Assembly (NCBI RefSeq): GCF_029603165.1
Contig: NZ_JAQSVC010000001.1
Location: 868,001 to 932,000 of the forward strand
From: Galbibacter pacificus
Lineage (GTDB): Bacteria > Bacteroidota > Bacteroidia > Flavobacteriales > Flavobacteriaceae
Direction of reading: 5' to 3'
Length of the DNA stretch: 64,000 bases
Positions 57,324 to 64,000 of this stretch are shown here, one piece after another (the stretch's first letter is position 1; the number at the start of each line of letters is the position of its first letter). A program made the translations under genes and the position numbers. The notes under the pieces were generated by a model that worked only from the letters and a program-made list of their open reading frames with translations, ran no database searches and was not told the origin of the DNA.

Positions 57324-57364
57324 GAATGTTCTTTATATCTAAAAATAAATATCAAAGATATAAA

Positions 57365-57886
57365 TTACATTTCACTTTTGGTTTTTTTCATTATAAGTCC
57401 TGTGATTAATGATACAACAAAGCCAATAAAAATATTGAAAATTAAAATTATTGGATAAGTAACCCAAAAGAACTTGCGTTGCATTTCAATAGCTTGGTCT
57501 TGTTGTTCTGTGCTTAAATCAGGATTAGCTTCAATCATTTTAGCTCTGGTAATTTCGGCCAGTTTATCATGGTAATCAACTTCAATAAAGTTTATGTACA
57601 ATACAAGGTAAATCACTGTTATTACAGCGGCAATTGCTGCAACGCCCATTCCCACTTTAAGTGCTTGCCCTAACTCAAGATAGCCGTCGTTTGCTTTTTT
57701 AAATTGATAAATGGCAACAATGACAAGGGATACCAAGATAAGAGTAGAAACTATTTGTACACCCGTACTTTGTGAATATTGCATGTCCATAAAATGTAGC
57801 ATCAAGCTAAAAGCAATTCCGATTACCGAAGTGATGATTCCATACTTCAAAGCAAACTTTCCTGTTGTTGGTTGTGTATTTTCCAT
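57365..57886 (-). CDS. DUF4199 family membrane protein
   Basis: The 173-residue protein has four hydrophobic helices and matches DUF4199, a Bacteroidota family of unknown role: KYGIITSVIGIAFSLMLHF at the start, YLELGQALKVGMGVAAIAAV, and VGF-like SLITGLIMKKTKSEM near the end. Directly followed by the GT2 gene on the minus strand (41 bp), so the two are probably cotranscribed. Confidence 0.85.
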   Translation of the reverse strand: MENTQPTTGKFALKYGIITSVIGIAFSLMLHFMDMQYSQSTGVQIVSTLILVSLVIVAIYQFKKANDGYLELGQALKVGMGVAAIAAVITVIYLVLYINFIEVDYHDKLAEITRAKMIEANPDLSTEQQDQAIEMQRKFFWVTYPIILIFNIFIGFVVSLITGLIMKKTKSEM

Positions 57887-57995
57887 TTTTTTGAATAGTT
57901 AATTAAGTTTTTATATAAAATTAGTGGTAATTCTTTTAATTTTGTTACAACTCATGTGAATAAAAAAAATACTTGCAATTTTCGGGGCAAAAAAA

Positions 57996-58025
57996 TTGGT
58001 TATCCAAAATAAATGCATAAATTTG
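57996..58025 (+). promoter_or_regulatory. rpmE2 promoter
   Basis: TTG (57996-57998), 19 bp, then TAAATTTG (58018-58025) exactly match the Bacteroidota promoter. Transcription would start near 58030, giving a leader of about 35 nt before the ATG at 58065. Confidence 0.8.
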
Positions 58026-58064
58026 CACCTCGAAAAAATTCTGAAGTTTAAAAATATTAAGGCG

Positions 58065-58316
58065 ATGAAAAAAGGTATACATCCGGAAAATTATAGATTA
58101 GTAGCTTTTAAAGATATGTCTAATGAAGATGTATTTATTACAAAATCTACAGCAGAAACTAAAGAGACGATAGAAGTTGACGGTGTTGAATATCCTGTTA
58201 TTAAATTGGAGATTTCTAGGTCATCGCACCCTTACTATACAGGTAAGTCTAAATTGGTAGATACTGCTGGACGTATAGATAAGTTCAAGAACAAATACGC
58301 AAAGTTCAAAAAATAA
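58065..58316 (+). CDS. rpmE2: 50S ribosomal protein L31, type B
   Basis: The 83-residue ribosomal protein begins [19 protein letters not shown]. It is the zinc-free type B form (no CxxC), as used under zinc limitation in some bacteria or as the only form in others. An upstream in-frame ATG at 57996 overlaps the promoter and is rejected. It has a near-perfect promoter and its own terminator, so it forms a single-gene unit. Confidence 0.96.
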   Translation: MKKGIHPENYRLVAFKDMSNEDVFITKSTAETKETIEVDGVEYPVIKLEISRSSHPYYTGKSKLVDTAGRIDKFKNKYAKFKK

Positions 58317-58336
58317 GAAACTTATATATTTCAATA

Positions 58337-58367
58337 AAACCTCTGATACTTTTCAGGGGTTTTTTTT
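58337..58367 (+). terminator. rpmE2 terminator
   Basis: AAACCTCTG (58337-58345) and CAGGGGTTT (58354-58362), with one G-U pair, form the stem. A run of T follows. It lies about 20 bp after the stop codon. Confidence 0.88.
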
Positions 58368-58479
58368 GTTTACATACCCAGAAAACAGCAATGAACCCAT
58401 AAATTGCTTCTTAGGGCGTAAACTTTTTTAGAAATACCAATCAATATCCTATCTTTAATAAAATAAAAAATTGTACGCC

Positions 58480-59655
58480 ATGAACTATATTCTTTTTGAT
58501 GGTCCTGTTCGTAATGCCCTGCTTCCGTTTACATATACACGTCCGGTGGCAGACATACGCATAGGGATTTTAACGGTTCGCGAAAAGTGGGAAAAATACC
58601 TGGGCTATACAACCACCACGATTACCGAAGAATATCTTGCCGACAAGTACCCCATGGTGGAAATGGAACATAACATTCTTATAAATGCTTCTTTTTTGCC
58701 AAATGAAGATATAACCGAACTCATAAAAGGCCTTGAACCGGAACAGGCTATTTTTTACGGAGAAGAAGTTGTAGCCTTTTTTACTACGGAAGCTCAAGAA
58801 GAAGTAGATCTAAGTGCGTATGAAGCCATTGAATATGAAGGCGAAATTATACAGATACAAAATACATGGGATCTGTTCTCTAAAAACGGGGAGGCCATTG
58901 AAGCCGATTTCGATTTGATAACTTCCGGGAGAACAAGCCTGCCCTTGCCCAGTAGCAACAATGTAATTTCGCCCGAAAACATCTTTTTGGAAGAAGGCGT
59001 TAGCATTGAGTTCTGTACGTTAAACGCCTCGACAGGGCCCATTTATTTGGGCAAGAATTCCTTTGTAATGGAAGGCAGCATTATCCGTGGCGGTTTTGCT
59101 CTTGGAGAAAGCTCGGTGGTAAAAATGGGCGCACGTATTTATGGGCCAACCACTATTGGCCCCGGTTGTAAAATAGGGGGAGAGGTTACCAACTCTATTT
59201 TATTTGGCAACTCCAACAAAGGGCACGAAGGGTATCTGGGAAATTCCGTGTTGGGCGAGTGGTGCAACATAGGTGCAGATACCAATAGTTCTAATTTAAA
59301 AAACGATTATTCGCATATACGGCTTTGGGACTACGAAACCGAAAGTTTTGCAAAAACAGGGTTACAGTTTTGCGGCCTTTTAATGGGCGACCATAGCAAA
59401 TGCGGTATTAATACCATGTTTAATACCGGAACGGTAGTAGGTGTGAGCGCCAATATTTTTGGAAGCGGATACCCGCGCAATTTTATACCTAGTTTTAGTT
59501 GGGGCGGTGCGGCTGGTTTTGTAACCTATAAACCCGAAAAAGCATATCAAACGGCCGAGGCCATGATGCAGCGTCGGGGCTATGAGTTTACGGCTGGGGA
59601 GAAAGCTATATTGAACCATATTTTTGAAATCACCAAAAAATGGCGCAAAGATTAA
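58480..59655 (+). CDS. GlmU-like sugar nucleotidyltransferase-related protein
   Basis: From the ATG at 58480 the product is 391 residues. The N-terminal half (about 1-150) has MNYILFDGPVRNALLPFTYTRPV, unlike the GxGTRM signature of true nucleotidyltransferases. The C-terminal half is a left-handed beta-helix of hexapeptide repeats (about 160-330; for example IFLEEGVSIEFCTLN and GPTTIGPGCKIGG). The known Bacteroidota family is annotated as GlmU-like. Activity is uncertain. The TTG three codons earlier is not preferred. Confidence 0.82.
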   Translation: MNYILFDGPVRNALLPFTYTRPVADIRIGILTVREKWEKYLGYTTTTITEEYLADKYPMVEMEHNILINASFLPNEDITELIKGLEPEQAIFYGEEVVAFFTTEAQEEVDLSAYEAIEYEGEIIQIQNTWDLFSKNGEAIEADFDLITSGRTSLPLPSSNNVISPENIFLEEGVSIEFCTLNASTGPIYLGKNSFVMEGSIIRGGFALGESSVVKMGARIYGPTTIGPGCKIGGEVTNSILFGNSNKGHEGYLGNSVLGEWCNIGADTNSSNLKNDYSHIRLWDYETESFAKTGLQFCGLLMGDHSKCGINTMFNTGTVVGVSANIFGSGYPRNFIPSFSWGGAAGFVTYKPEKAYQTAEAMMQRRGYEFTAGEKAILNHIFEITKKWRKD

Positions 59656-59763
59656 CTTGCCAACACATTGACTATTAAGTGCGTAATCCCCTTGAATTAT
59701 CGGAATTGAAGTTGAACTGAAAAAACGCTTAGCTTGGTAGTTAATTCATACAAAAACCAAAGA

Positions 59764-60279
59764 CTAAATTTTCTTCATCTGTTGCTGCATCATTTTTATT
59801 TGATCTTTCAGCATGTTCTGTTTGTCCAGTTTTTTGGCTTCATTTAAAAGCATGGTAGCTTCGCGTTTACGTCTTTTCTGCATGGCAATACCTGCAAGGC
59901 TCAATTTGGCCATGGCAAGGTCGTAATCCATCGATAAGCCCAGCTTCAAGGCTTTCTTGAAATATTTTTCGGCTTCCGTTAGGTTGGTTTGAGAAGACAT
60001 AATGCCCTTTAGGTAGTTGTAATATCCCTGTTGCTTGGTTATAAGTGCGCTTTCGGGGTTTTTAATTCTGTTCAGCCATTTTTGGGTGCCGGCAAAATCC
60101 TGTTTTCGCATTCTTAAAAAGGCAAGTAAAATCATTTCATTTCTAAAATATAGGAACACAAAAATTCCGGCAAGTAGGATTAAAAAAATACCATTGCCTA
60201 TTTGGCCTTCAATAAATTGATAAATTGCATATGCAAGGATAAGTCCAGCTATTACTAGTTTTATATTTTTGTTGAACAT
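59764..60279 (-). CDS. TPR-like membrane protein, function unknown
   Basis: From the ATG at 60279 the product is 171 residues. Two hydrophobic helices (about 5-22 and 27-45) are followed by a helical TPR-like region (GYYNYLKGIMSSQTNLTEAEKYF, KRREATMLLNEAKKL) with a basic, glutamine-rich tail. A longer form starting at 60351 would add 24 residues; I prefer the ATG at 60279. It converges with the GlmU-like gene. Function unknown. Confidence 0.78.
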   Translation of the reverse strand: MFNKNIKLVIAGLILAYAIYQFIEGQIGNGIFLILLAGIFVFLYFRNEMILLAFLRMRKQDFAGTQKWLNRIKNPESALITKQQGYYNYLKGIMSSQTNLTEAEKYFKKALKLGLSMDYDLAMAKLSLAGIAMQKRRKREATMLLNEAKKLDKQNMLKDQIKMMQQQMKKI

Positions 60280-60344
60280 ATTGGGAATTTTCAATTGAGG
60301 GGCAAAGGTAATAAAAACAAATAAAAATATTTTTAAAAAGGTAT

Positions 60345-60374
60345 TTGTCAAAGTAAAAAGTCTTTGTATATTTG
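60345..60374 (+). promoter_or_regulatory. rpmH promoter
   Basis: TTG (60345-60347), 19 bp, then TATATTTG (60367-60374) exactly match the Bacteroidota consensus, the same spacing as for rpmE2. The leader would be about 68 nt to the ATG at 60448. Confidence 0.8.
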
Positions 60375-60447
60375 CGCCGCGCTTTTGTGAAGATACATTG
60401 CAAGCCGTTAATAGATAGAATTACAAAGAAGATAAAGATATTTAATA

Positions 60448-60606
60448 ATGAAAAGAACGTTTCAACCCTCAAAGAGAAAAAGAAGAAATAAGCACGGTTT
60501 CAGAGAAAGAATGGCCTCTGTGAACGGGAGAAAGGTGCTTGCCAGCAGAAGAGCAAAAGGCAGAAAAAAATTATCAGTTTCTTCTGAACCAAGACATAAG
60601 AAATAA
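60448..60606 (+). CDS. rpmH: 50S ribosomal protein L34
   Basis: This 52-residue basic ribosomal protein is easily missed because it is so short. It begins [20 protein letters not shown] and continues with the canonical [22 protein letters not shown], with a short extended C-terminus. It has a strong promoter and its own terminator, so it is transcribed by itself. The usual neighbour rnpA is not present here; carB follows instead. Confidence 0.97.
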   Translation: MKRTFQPSKRKRRNKHGFRERMASVNGRKVLASRRAKGRKKLSVSSEPRHKK

Positions 60607-60632
60607 TGGTCATATTGATTATTAAAATATAG

Positions 60633-60664
60633 AGGTGTTACTTTTATTAGTAACACCTTTTTTT
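60633..60664 (+). terminator. rpmH terminator
   Basis: AGGTGTTAC (60633-60641) and GTAACACCT (60650-60658) form a perfect 9-bp stem followed by T run. A weak TATATTTA for carB lies about 17 bp further on. Confidence 0.92.
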
Positions 60665-60707
60665 ATATCCAACAACATCTTATATTTATACAACACTTTA
60701 TTAAAAA

Positions 60708-63560
60708 ATGCCAAAAAGAAAAGAACTTAAGAGTATACTCATAATAGGATCTGGCCCTATTATTATTGGACAAGCATGTGAATTTGACTACTCCGGGTCG
60801 CAAGCATTACGGTCATTGAGAGAAGACGGTATAGAAACCATCTTGATTAACAGCAATCCTGCAACAATCATGACAGACCCTTCTATGGCCGACCATGTGT
60901 ATTTAAAACCACTTACCACAAAATCTATTGTTGAAATATTAAAAAAACACCCAAATATAGATGCAGTGTTGCCAACCATGGGCGGTCAAACGGCGTTGAA
61001 CCTTTGTATAGAAGCCGATGAAAAAGGCATATGGGAAGATTTTGGGGTGAAAATCATTGGGGTCGATATCGATGCCATAAACATAACCGAAGACCGCGAA
61101 AAGTTCCGTGAGCTTATGGACAAAATTGGGGTTCCAATGGCGCCACAGGCAACCGCGACTTCCTTCTTAAAAGGAAAAGAAATAGCCCAGGAGTTTGGGT
61201 TCCCGTTGGTAATCAGGGCTTCTTATACCTTAGGTGGAGCCGGAGCTTCCATTGTCCATAAGCCAGAAGATTTTGACGAACTTTTAAGCCGTGGACTGGA
61301 AATATCACCAATCCATGAAGTAATGATAGACAAGGCCTTGATGGGGTGGAAAGAATACGAACTGGAGCTTTTAAGGGACGATAACGACAATGTGGTTATT
61401 ATCTGTACCATTGAAAACATGGACCCCATGGGGATCCATACCGGAGACTCCATTACCGTTGCTCCCGCCATGACGCTTTCTGACAGGACTTTTCAAAGAA
61501 TGCGGGATATGGCCATCCACATGATGCGAAGCATTGGGGATTTTGCCGGAGGATGTAATGTGCAATTTGCCGTAAGCCCAGATGAAAAAGAAGATATTAT
61601 TGCCATTGAAATCAACCCACGTGTATCCAGGTCGTCTGCATTGGCATCAAAAGCAACGGGTTACCCAATAGCAAAAATTGCCAGCAAATTGGCCATAGGT
61701 TATACACTGGATGAGTTGGACAACCAGATTACAAAATCTACTTCAGCCTTATTCGAGCCCACTTTGGATTATGTAATTGTAAAAATACCACGGTGGAACT
61801 TCGATAAATTTGAAGGTTCCGATAGGGAATTAGGCCTACAAATGAAAAGTGTTGGTGAAGTTATGGGAATTGGACGTTCTTTTCAAGAAGCATTGCACAA
61901 GGCAACGCAGTCTCTTGAAATTAAAAGGAACGGCCTTGGCGCAGACGGAAAAGGATATAAAGATTACGACCAGATAATAGATAAACTTACACATGCCAGT
62001 TGGGACCGTGTATTTGTAATATACGATGCCATCCAGATGGGTATTCCGTTAAGCCGTATACACGAAATTACCAAAATAGACATGTGGTTCTTGAGGCAAT
62101 ATGAAGAACTGCATTTCCTTGAAAAAGAAATATCTACGCATACTATAGAAACCTTGCCCAAAAGCTTGTTGCTGGAAGCAAAACAAAAAGGCTTTGCCGA
62201 CAGGCAAATAGCACACATGCTTAATTGTTGGGAAAGCGAAGTGCATACCAAGCGCGACGAACTTAACATAAACAGGATCTATAAATTGGTAGATACCTGT
62301 GCTGCCGAATTTAAGGCCATGACGCCATATTATTACTCAACTTTTGAAGATGAAGTTGAAACGGCCGACGGAAAACGTTTTTCGGATAACGAAAGTATAG
62401 TTTCCGATAAAAAGAAAATTGTGGTTCTTGGCTCTGGACCAAATAGAATAGGACAGGGAATTGAGTTTGATTACTGTTGCGTGCACGGGGTATTGGCTTC
62501 TGCCGAATGTGGCTACGAAACCATTATGATAAACTGTAACCCGGAAACAGTTTCAACCGATTTTGATACGGCCGATAAATTGTACTTCGAACCCGTTTTC
62601 TGGGAACACATCTACGATATCATCCGTCATGAAAAACCAGAAGGGGTAATTGTTCAACTTGGGGGGCAAACGGCACTTAAATTGGCAGAAAAACTGGATA
62701 AATACGGAATTAAAATTATCGGGACCAGTTTTGAATCTTTAGATTTGGCCGAAGACAGAGGAAGTTTTTCAACATTGCTTAAAGAGAACAATATTCCTTA
62801 TCCGGAATTTGGCGTGGCCGAAACCGCCGATGAAGCTCTTGCCTTGGCCGATGAGCTCGATTTTCCAATCTTGGTAAGACCTTCATACGTATTGGGTGGA
62901 CAGGGAATGAAAATTGTAATCAACAAAAAAGAATTGGAAGAACACGTGGTAGATTTGTTGAGAAAAATACCAAATAACAAATTGCTCTTGGACCACTACC
63001 TTGATGGCGCCATTGAAGCTGAAGCCGATGCGATTTGCGACGGGGAAGATGTGTACATTATTGGAATTATGGAACATATTGAACCGTGTGGTATTCACTC
63101 TGGAGACTCCAACGCAACCTTGCCGCCATTCAACATAGGCGACTTGGTATTGGAGCAGATTAAAGACCATACCAGAAAAATTGCCTTGGCACTAAATACA
63201 GTTGGGCTAATCAATATCCAGTTTGCCATTAAAGATGATAAGGTGTACATTATTGAAGCCAACCCACGCGCTTCCAGAACGGTGCCGTTTATTGCAAAAG
63301 CATATAAAGAACCGTACGTAAACTATGCTACCAAAGTAATGTTGGGCGAGAAAAAGATAAAGGACTTTAATTTCAACCCGAAATTAGAAGGATATGCCAT
63401 AAAGCAACCGGTATTCTCTTTCAATAAGTTCCCGAACGTTAATAAAACATTGGGTCCCGAAATGAAAAGTACAGGAGAAAGCATTTTGTTTATCGATAGT
63501 TTAAGAGACGATGATTTCTACGATTTATACCAAAGAAGAAAAATGTATTTAAGTAAGTAA
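60708..63560 (+). CDS. carB: Carbamoyl-phosphate synthase large subunit, short form
   Basis: The 950-residue synthetase has both ATP-grasp halves (LIIGSGPIIIGQACEFDYSG near the start; VLGSGPNRIGQGIEFDYCC in the middle) and the oligomerisation domain between. It stops after IDSLRDDDFYDLYQRRKMYL, where E. coli CarB (1073 residues) continues into the C-terminal MGS-like allosteric domain. The frame ends normally and a terminator follows, so this is not a frameshift. I recall the same length in other flavobacteria. It makes carbamoyl phosphate for arginine and pyrimidines; carA is not in the window. Confidence 0.95.
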   Translation: MPKRKELKSILIIGSGPIIIGQACEFDYSGSQALRSLREDGIETILINSNPATIMTDPSMADHVYLKPLTTKSIVEILKKHPNIDAVLPTMGGQTALNLCIEADEKGIWEDFGVKIIGVDIDAINITEDREKFRELMDKIGVPMAPQATATSFLKGKEIAQEFGFPLVIRASYTLGGAGASIVHKPEDFDELLSRGLEISPIHEVMIDKALMGWKEYELELLRDDNDNVVIICTIENMDPMGIHTGDSITVAPAMTLSDRTFQRMRDMAIHMMRSIGDFAGGCNVQFAVSPDEKEDIIAIEINPRVSRSSALASKATGYPIAKIASKLAIGYTLDELDNQITKSTSALFEPTLDYVIVKIPRWNFDKFEGSDRELGLQMKSVGEVMGIGRSFQEALHKATQSLEIKRNGLGADGKGYKDYDQIIDKLTHASWDRVFVIYDAIQMGIPLSRIHEITKIDMWFLRQYEELHFLEKEISTHTIETLPKSLLLEAKQKGFADRQIAHMLNCWESEVHTKRDELNINRIYKLVDTCAAEFKAMTPYYYSTFEDEVETADGKRFSDNESIVSDKKKIVVLGSGPNRIGQGIEFDYCCVHGVLASAECGYETIMINCNPETVSTDFDTADKLYFEPVFWEHIYDIIRHEKPEGVIVQLGGQTALKLAEKLDKYGIKIIGTSFESLDLAEDRGSFSTLLKENNIPYPEFGVAETADEALALADELDFPILVRPSYVLGGQGMKIVINKKELEEHVVDLLRKIPNNKLLLDHYLDGAIEAEADAICDGEDVYIIGIMEHIEPCGIHSGDSNATLPPFNIGDLVLEQIKDHTRKIALALNTVGLINIQFAIKDDKVYIIEANPRASRTVPFIAKAYKEPYVNYATKVMLGEKKIKDFNFNPKLEGYAIKQPVFSFNKFPNVNKTLGPEMKSTGESILFIDSLRDDDFYDLYQRRKMYLSK

Positions 63561-63593
63561 AATACATTTTTGCTAATGGTTTGATAAAAATGC

Positions 63594-63627
63594 AAAGCTG
63601 CTAAAGAAATTTGGCAGCTTTTTTTGT
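63594..63627 (+). terminator. carB terminator
   Basis: AAAGCTGC (63594-63601) and GCAGCTTT (63614-63621) form an 8-bp stem followed by a T run, about 33 bp after the carB stop. Confidence 0.9.
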
Positions 63628-63645
63628 TCTAAAATTATTGCAATA

Positions 63646-64000
63646 TCAAGAAAAGAAAATAAACAGGAGGGAAGCCATAATAGCAATTCCAAAACTAAGA
63701 AGCGTACCAATTAATATATATTCGGTTAGTTTGCGGTCTTTGGCTTCGGTAAGGTCGCTAAACCTAAAAATAGACTTTGCGGCAATTAAAAAGCCCACGC
63801 CTTCCCAATGGTTAGTAACTATAAAAACAAAAACCAGTAAACGTTCCAGCATTCCTATGTATTTTCCAGCATTTTCAAGAGAGTCGCCCTTGTCCATTTC
63901 GGTTTTAGGCGTGTAAATAGAAATAAGGGTTTTAATGATAATGGAAGTTGGGTGCGTTAAAAATATAATCGAAGAAACAATCAACAGAAATTGTTTCCCA
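63646..64000 (-). CDS. DUF3307 family membrane protein, 5' end cut by the window edge
   Basis: The minus-strand frame stays open to the end of the window, so only the C-terminal 117 or so residues are seen. They include GKYIGMLERLLVFVF, WEGVGFLIAAKSIFRFSDL and DRKLTEYILIGTLLSFGIAI, typical of the end of DUF3307 proteins. At least three hydrophobic helices are visible. A TTG near the edge (about 63984) is not a credible start. Function unknown. Confidence 0.8.
   Translation of the reverse strand, partial: GKQFLLIVSSIIFLTHPTSIIIKTLISIYTPKTEMDKGDSLENAGKYIGMLERLLVFVFIVTNHWEGVGFLIAAKSIFRFSDLTEAKDRKLTEYILIGTLLSFGIAIMASLLFIFFS

Noticed and set aside
63561-64000. Missing MGS domain of carB continuing in another frame
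   Set aside because: A terminator follows the stop, and the downstream DNA encodes a DUF3307 protein on the other strand, so there is no broken remainder.

Overview
The window is a stretch of ordinary chromosome from a member of the Bacteroidota, most likely the family Flavobacteriaceae. Four things point there. The DNA is AT-rich. Many start regions carry the TAnnTTTG promoter element of this phylum, and Shine-Dalgarno sequences are essentially absent. Several families are typical of flavobacteria: DUF4199, DUF4920, DUF3820, a single-zinc DnaJ, a 950-residue CarB, type B L31, and a GlmU-like protein without the usual nucleotidyltransferase signature. I see no phage, transposase, integrase, CRISPR array, rRNA or tRNA gene. 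Assignments rest on reading protein motifs by eye; no database search was run.

Layout. 0.1-4.6 kb: glnB-amtB nitrogen operon, fluoride channel, a START-like/GyrI-like fusion protein behind an operator-like palindrome, two tiny membrane proteins and a MazG-like pyrophosphatase. 4.6-8.8 kb: ilvE, a DUF4920 lipoprotein, mnmD, a TIGR01777 epimerase and a YceI lipoprotein. 9-15.6 kb: grpE-dnaJ, a structured intergenic region with a candidate small RNA, a NatA/NatB-like ABC exporter, an MscS channel and a sigma-54-type response regulator lacking a DNA-binding domain. 15.6-20.1 kb: an MBL-fold lipoprotein with a broken metal motif, a decayed intergenic patch, a coiled-coil exported protein, a PPK2 kinase and an M28 peptidase. 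20.3-30 kb: a GT39-like glycosyltransferase, guaA, a LysM/periplasmic-binding fusion protein, OsmC, DUF3820, pyrG and yidC. 30-34 kb: a fasciclin lipoprotein, mnmA, nitronate monooxygenase and DUF1456. 34-42 kb: a fatty-acid degradation cluster on the minus strand (fadD-like ligase, MarR regulator, fadN-, fadA- and fadE-like genes). 42-50.6 kb: purL, an SGNH hydrolase, a GyrI-like protein, endonuclease I, an RsmB-type methyltransferase and a Ycf48-like lipoprotein. 50.6-52.3 kb: an ECF sigma factor with a putative anti-sigma factor and a Spy/CpxP-like periplasmic protein. 52.4-64 kb: an MsbA-like ABC transporter, a phosphohexomutase, a GT2 glycosyltransferase, DUF4199, rpmE2, the GlmU-like protein, a TPR-like protein, rpmH, carB and a partial DUF3307 gene cut by the window edge.

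The genes are mainly housekeeping: purine and pyrimidine synthesis (guaA, pyrG, purL, carB), tRNA wobble-uridine modification (mnmD, mnmA), protein folding and membrane insertion (grpE, dnaJ, yidC), ribosome parts, nitrogen and fatty-acid metabolism. No large undescribed system stands out. The best second-look items are small: a promoter, hairpin and terminator unit between dnaJ and the ABC operon; a palindrome built over the grpE -10-like element; a TAATGTAC palindrome before the SRPBCC/GyrI gene; loss of one zinc centre in DnaJ; an MBL protein lacking three metal ligands; and several families of palindromic intergenic repeats.
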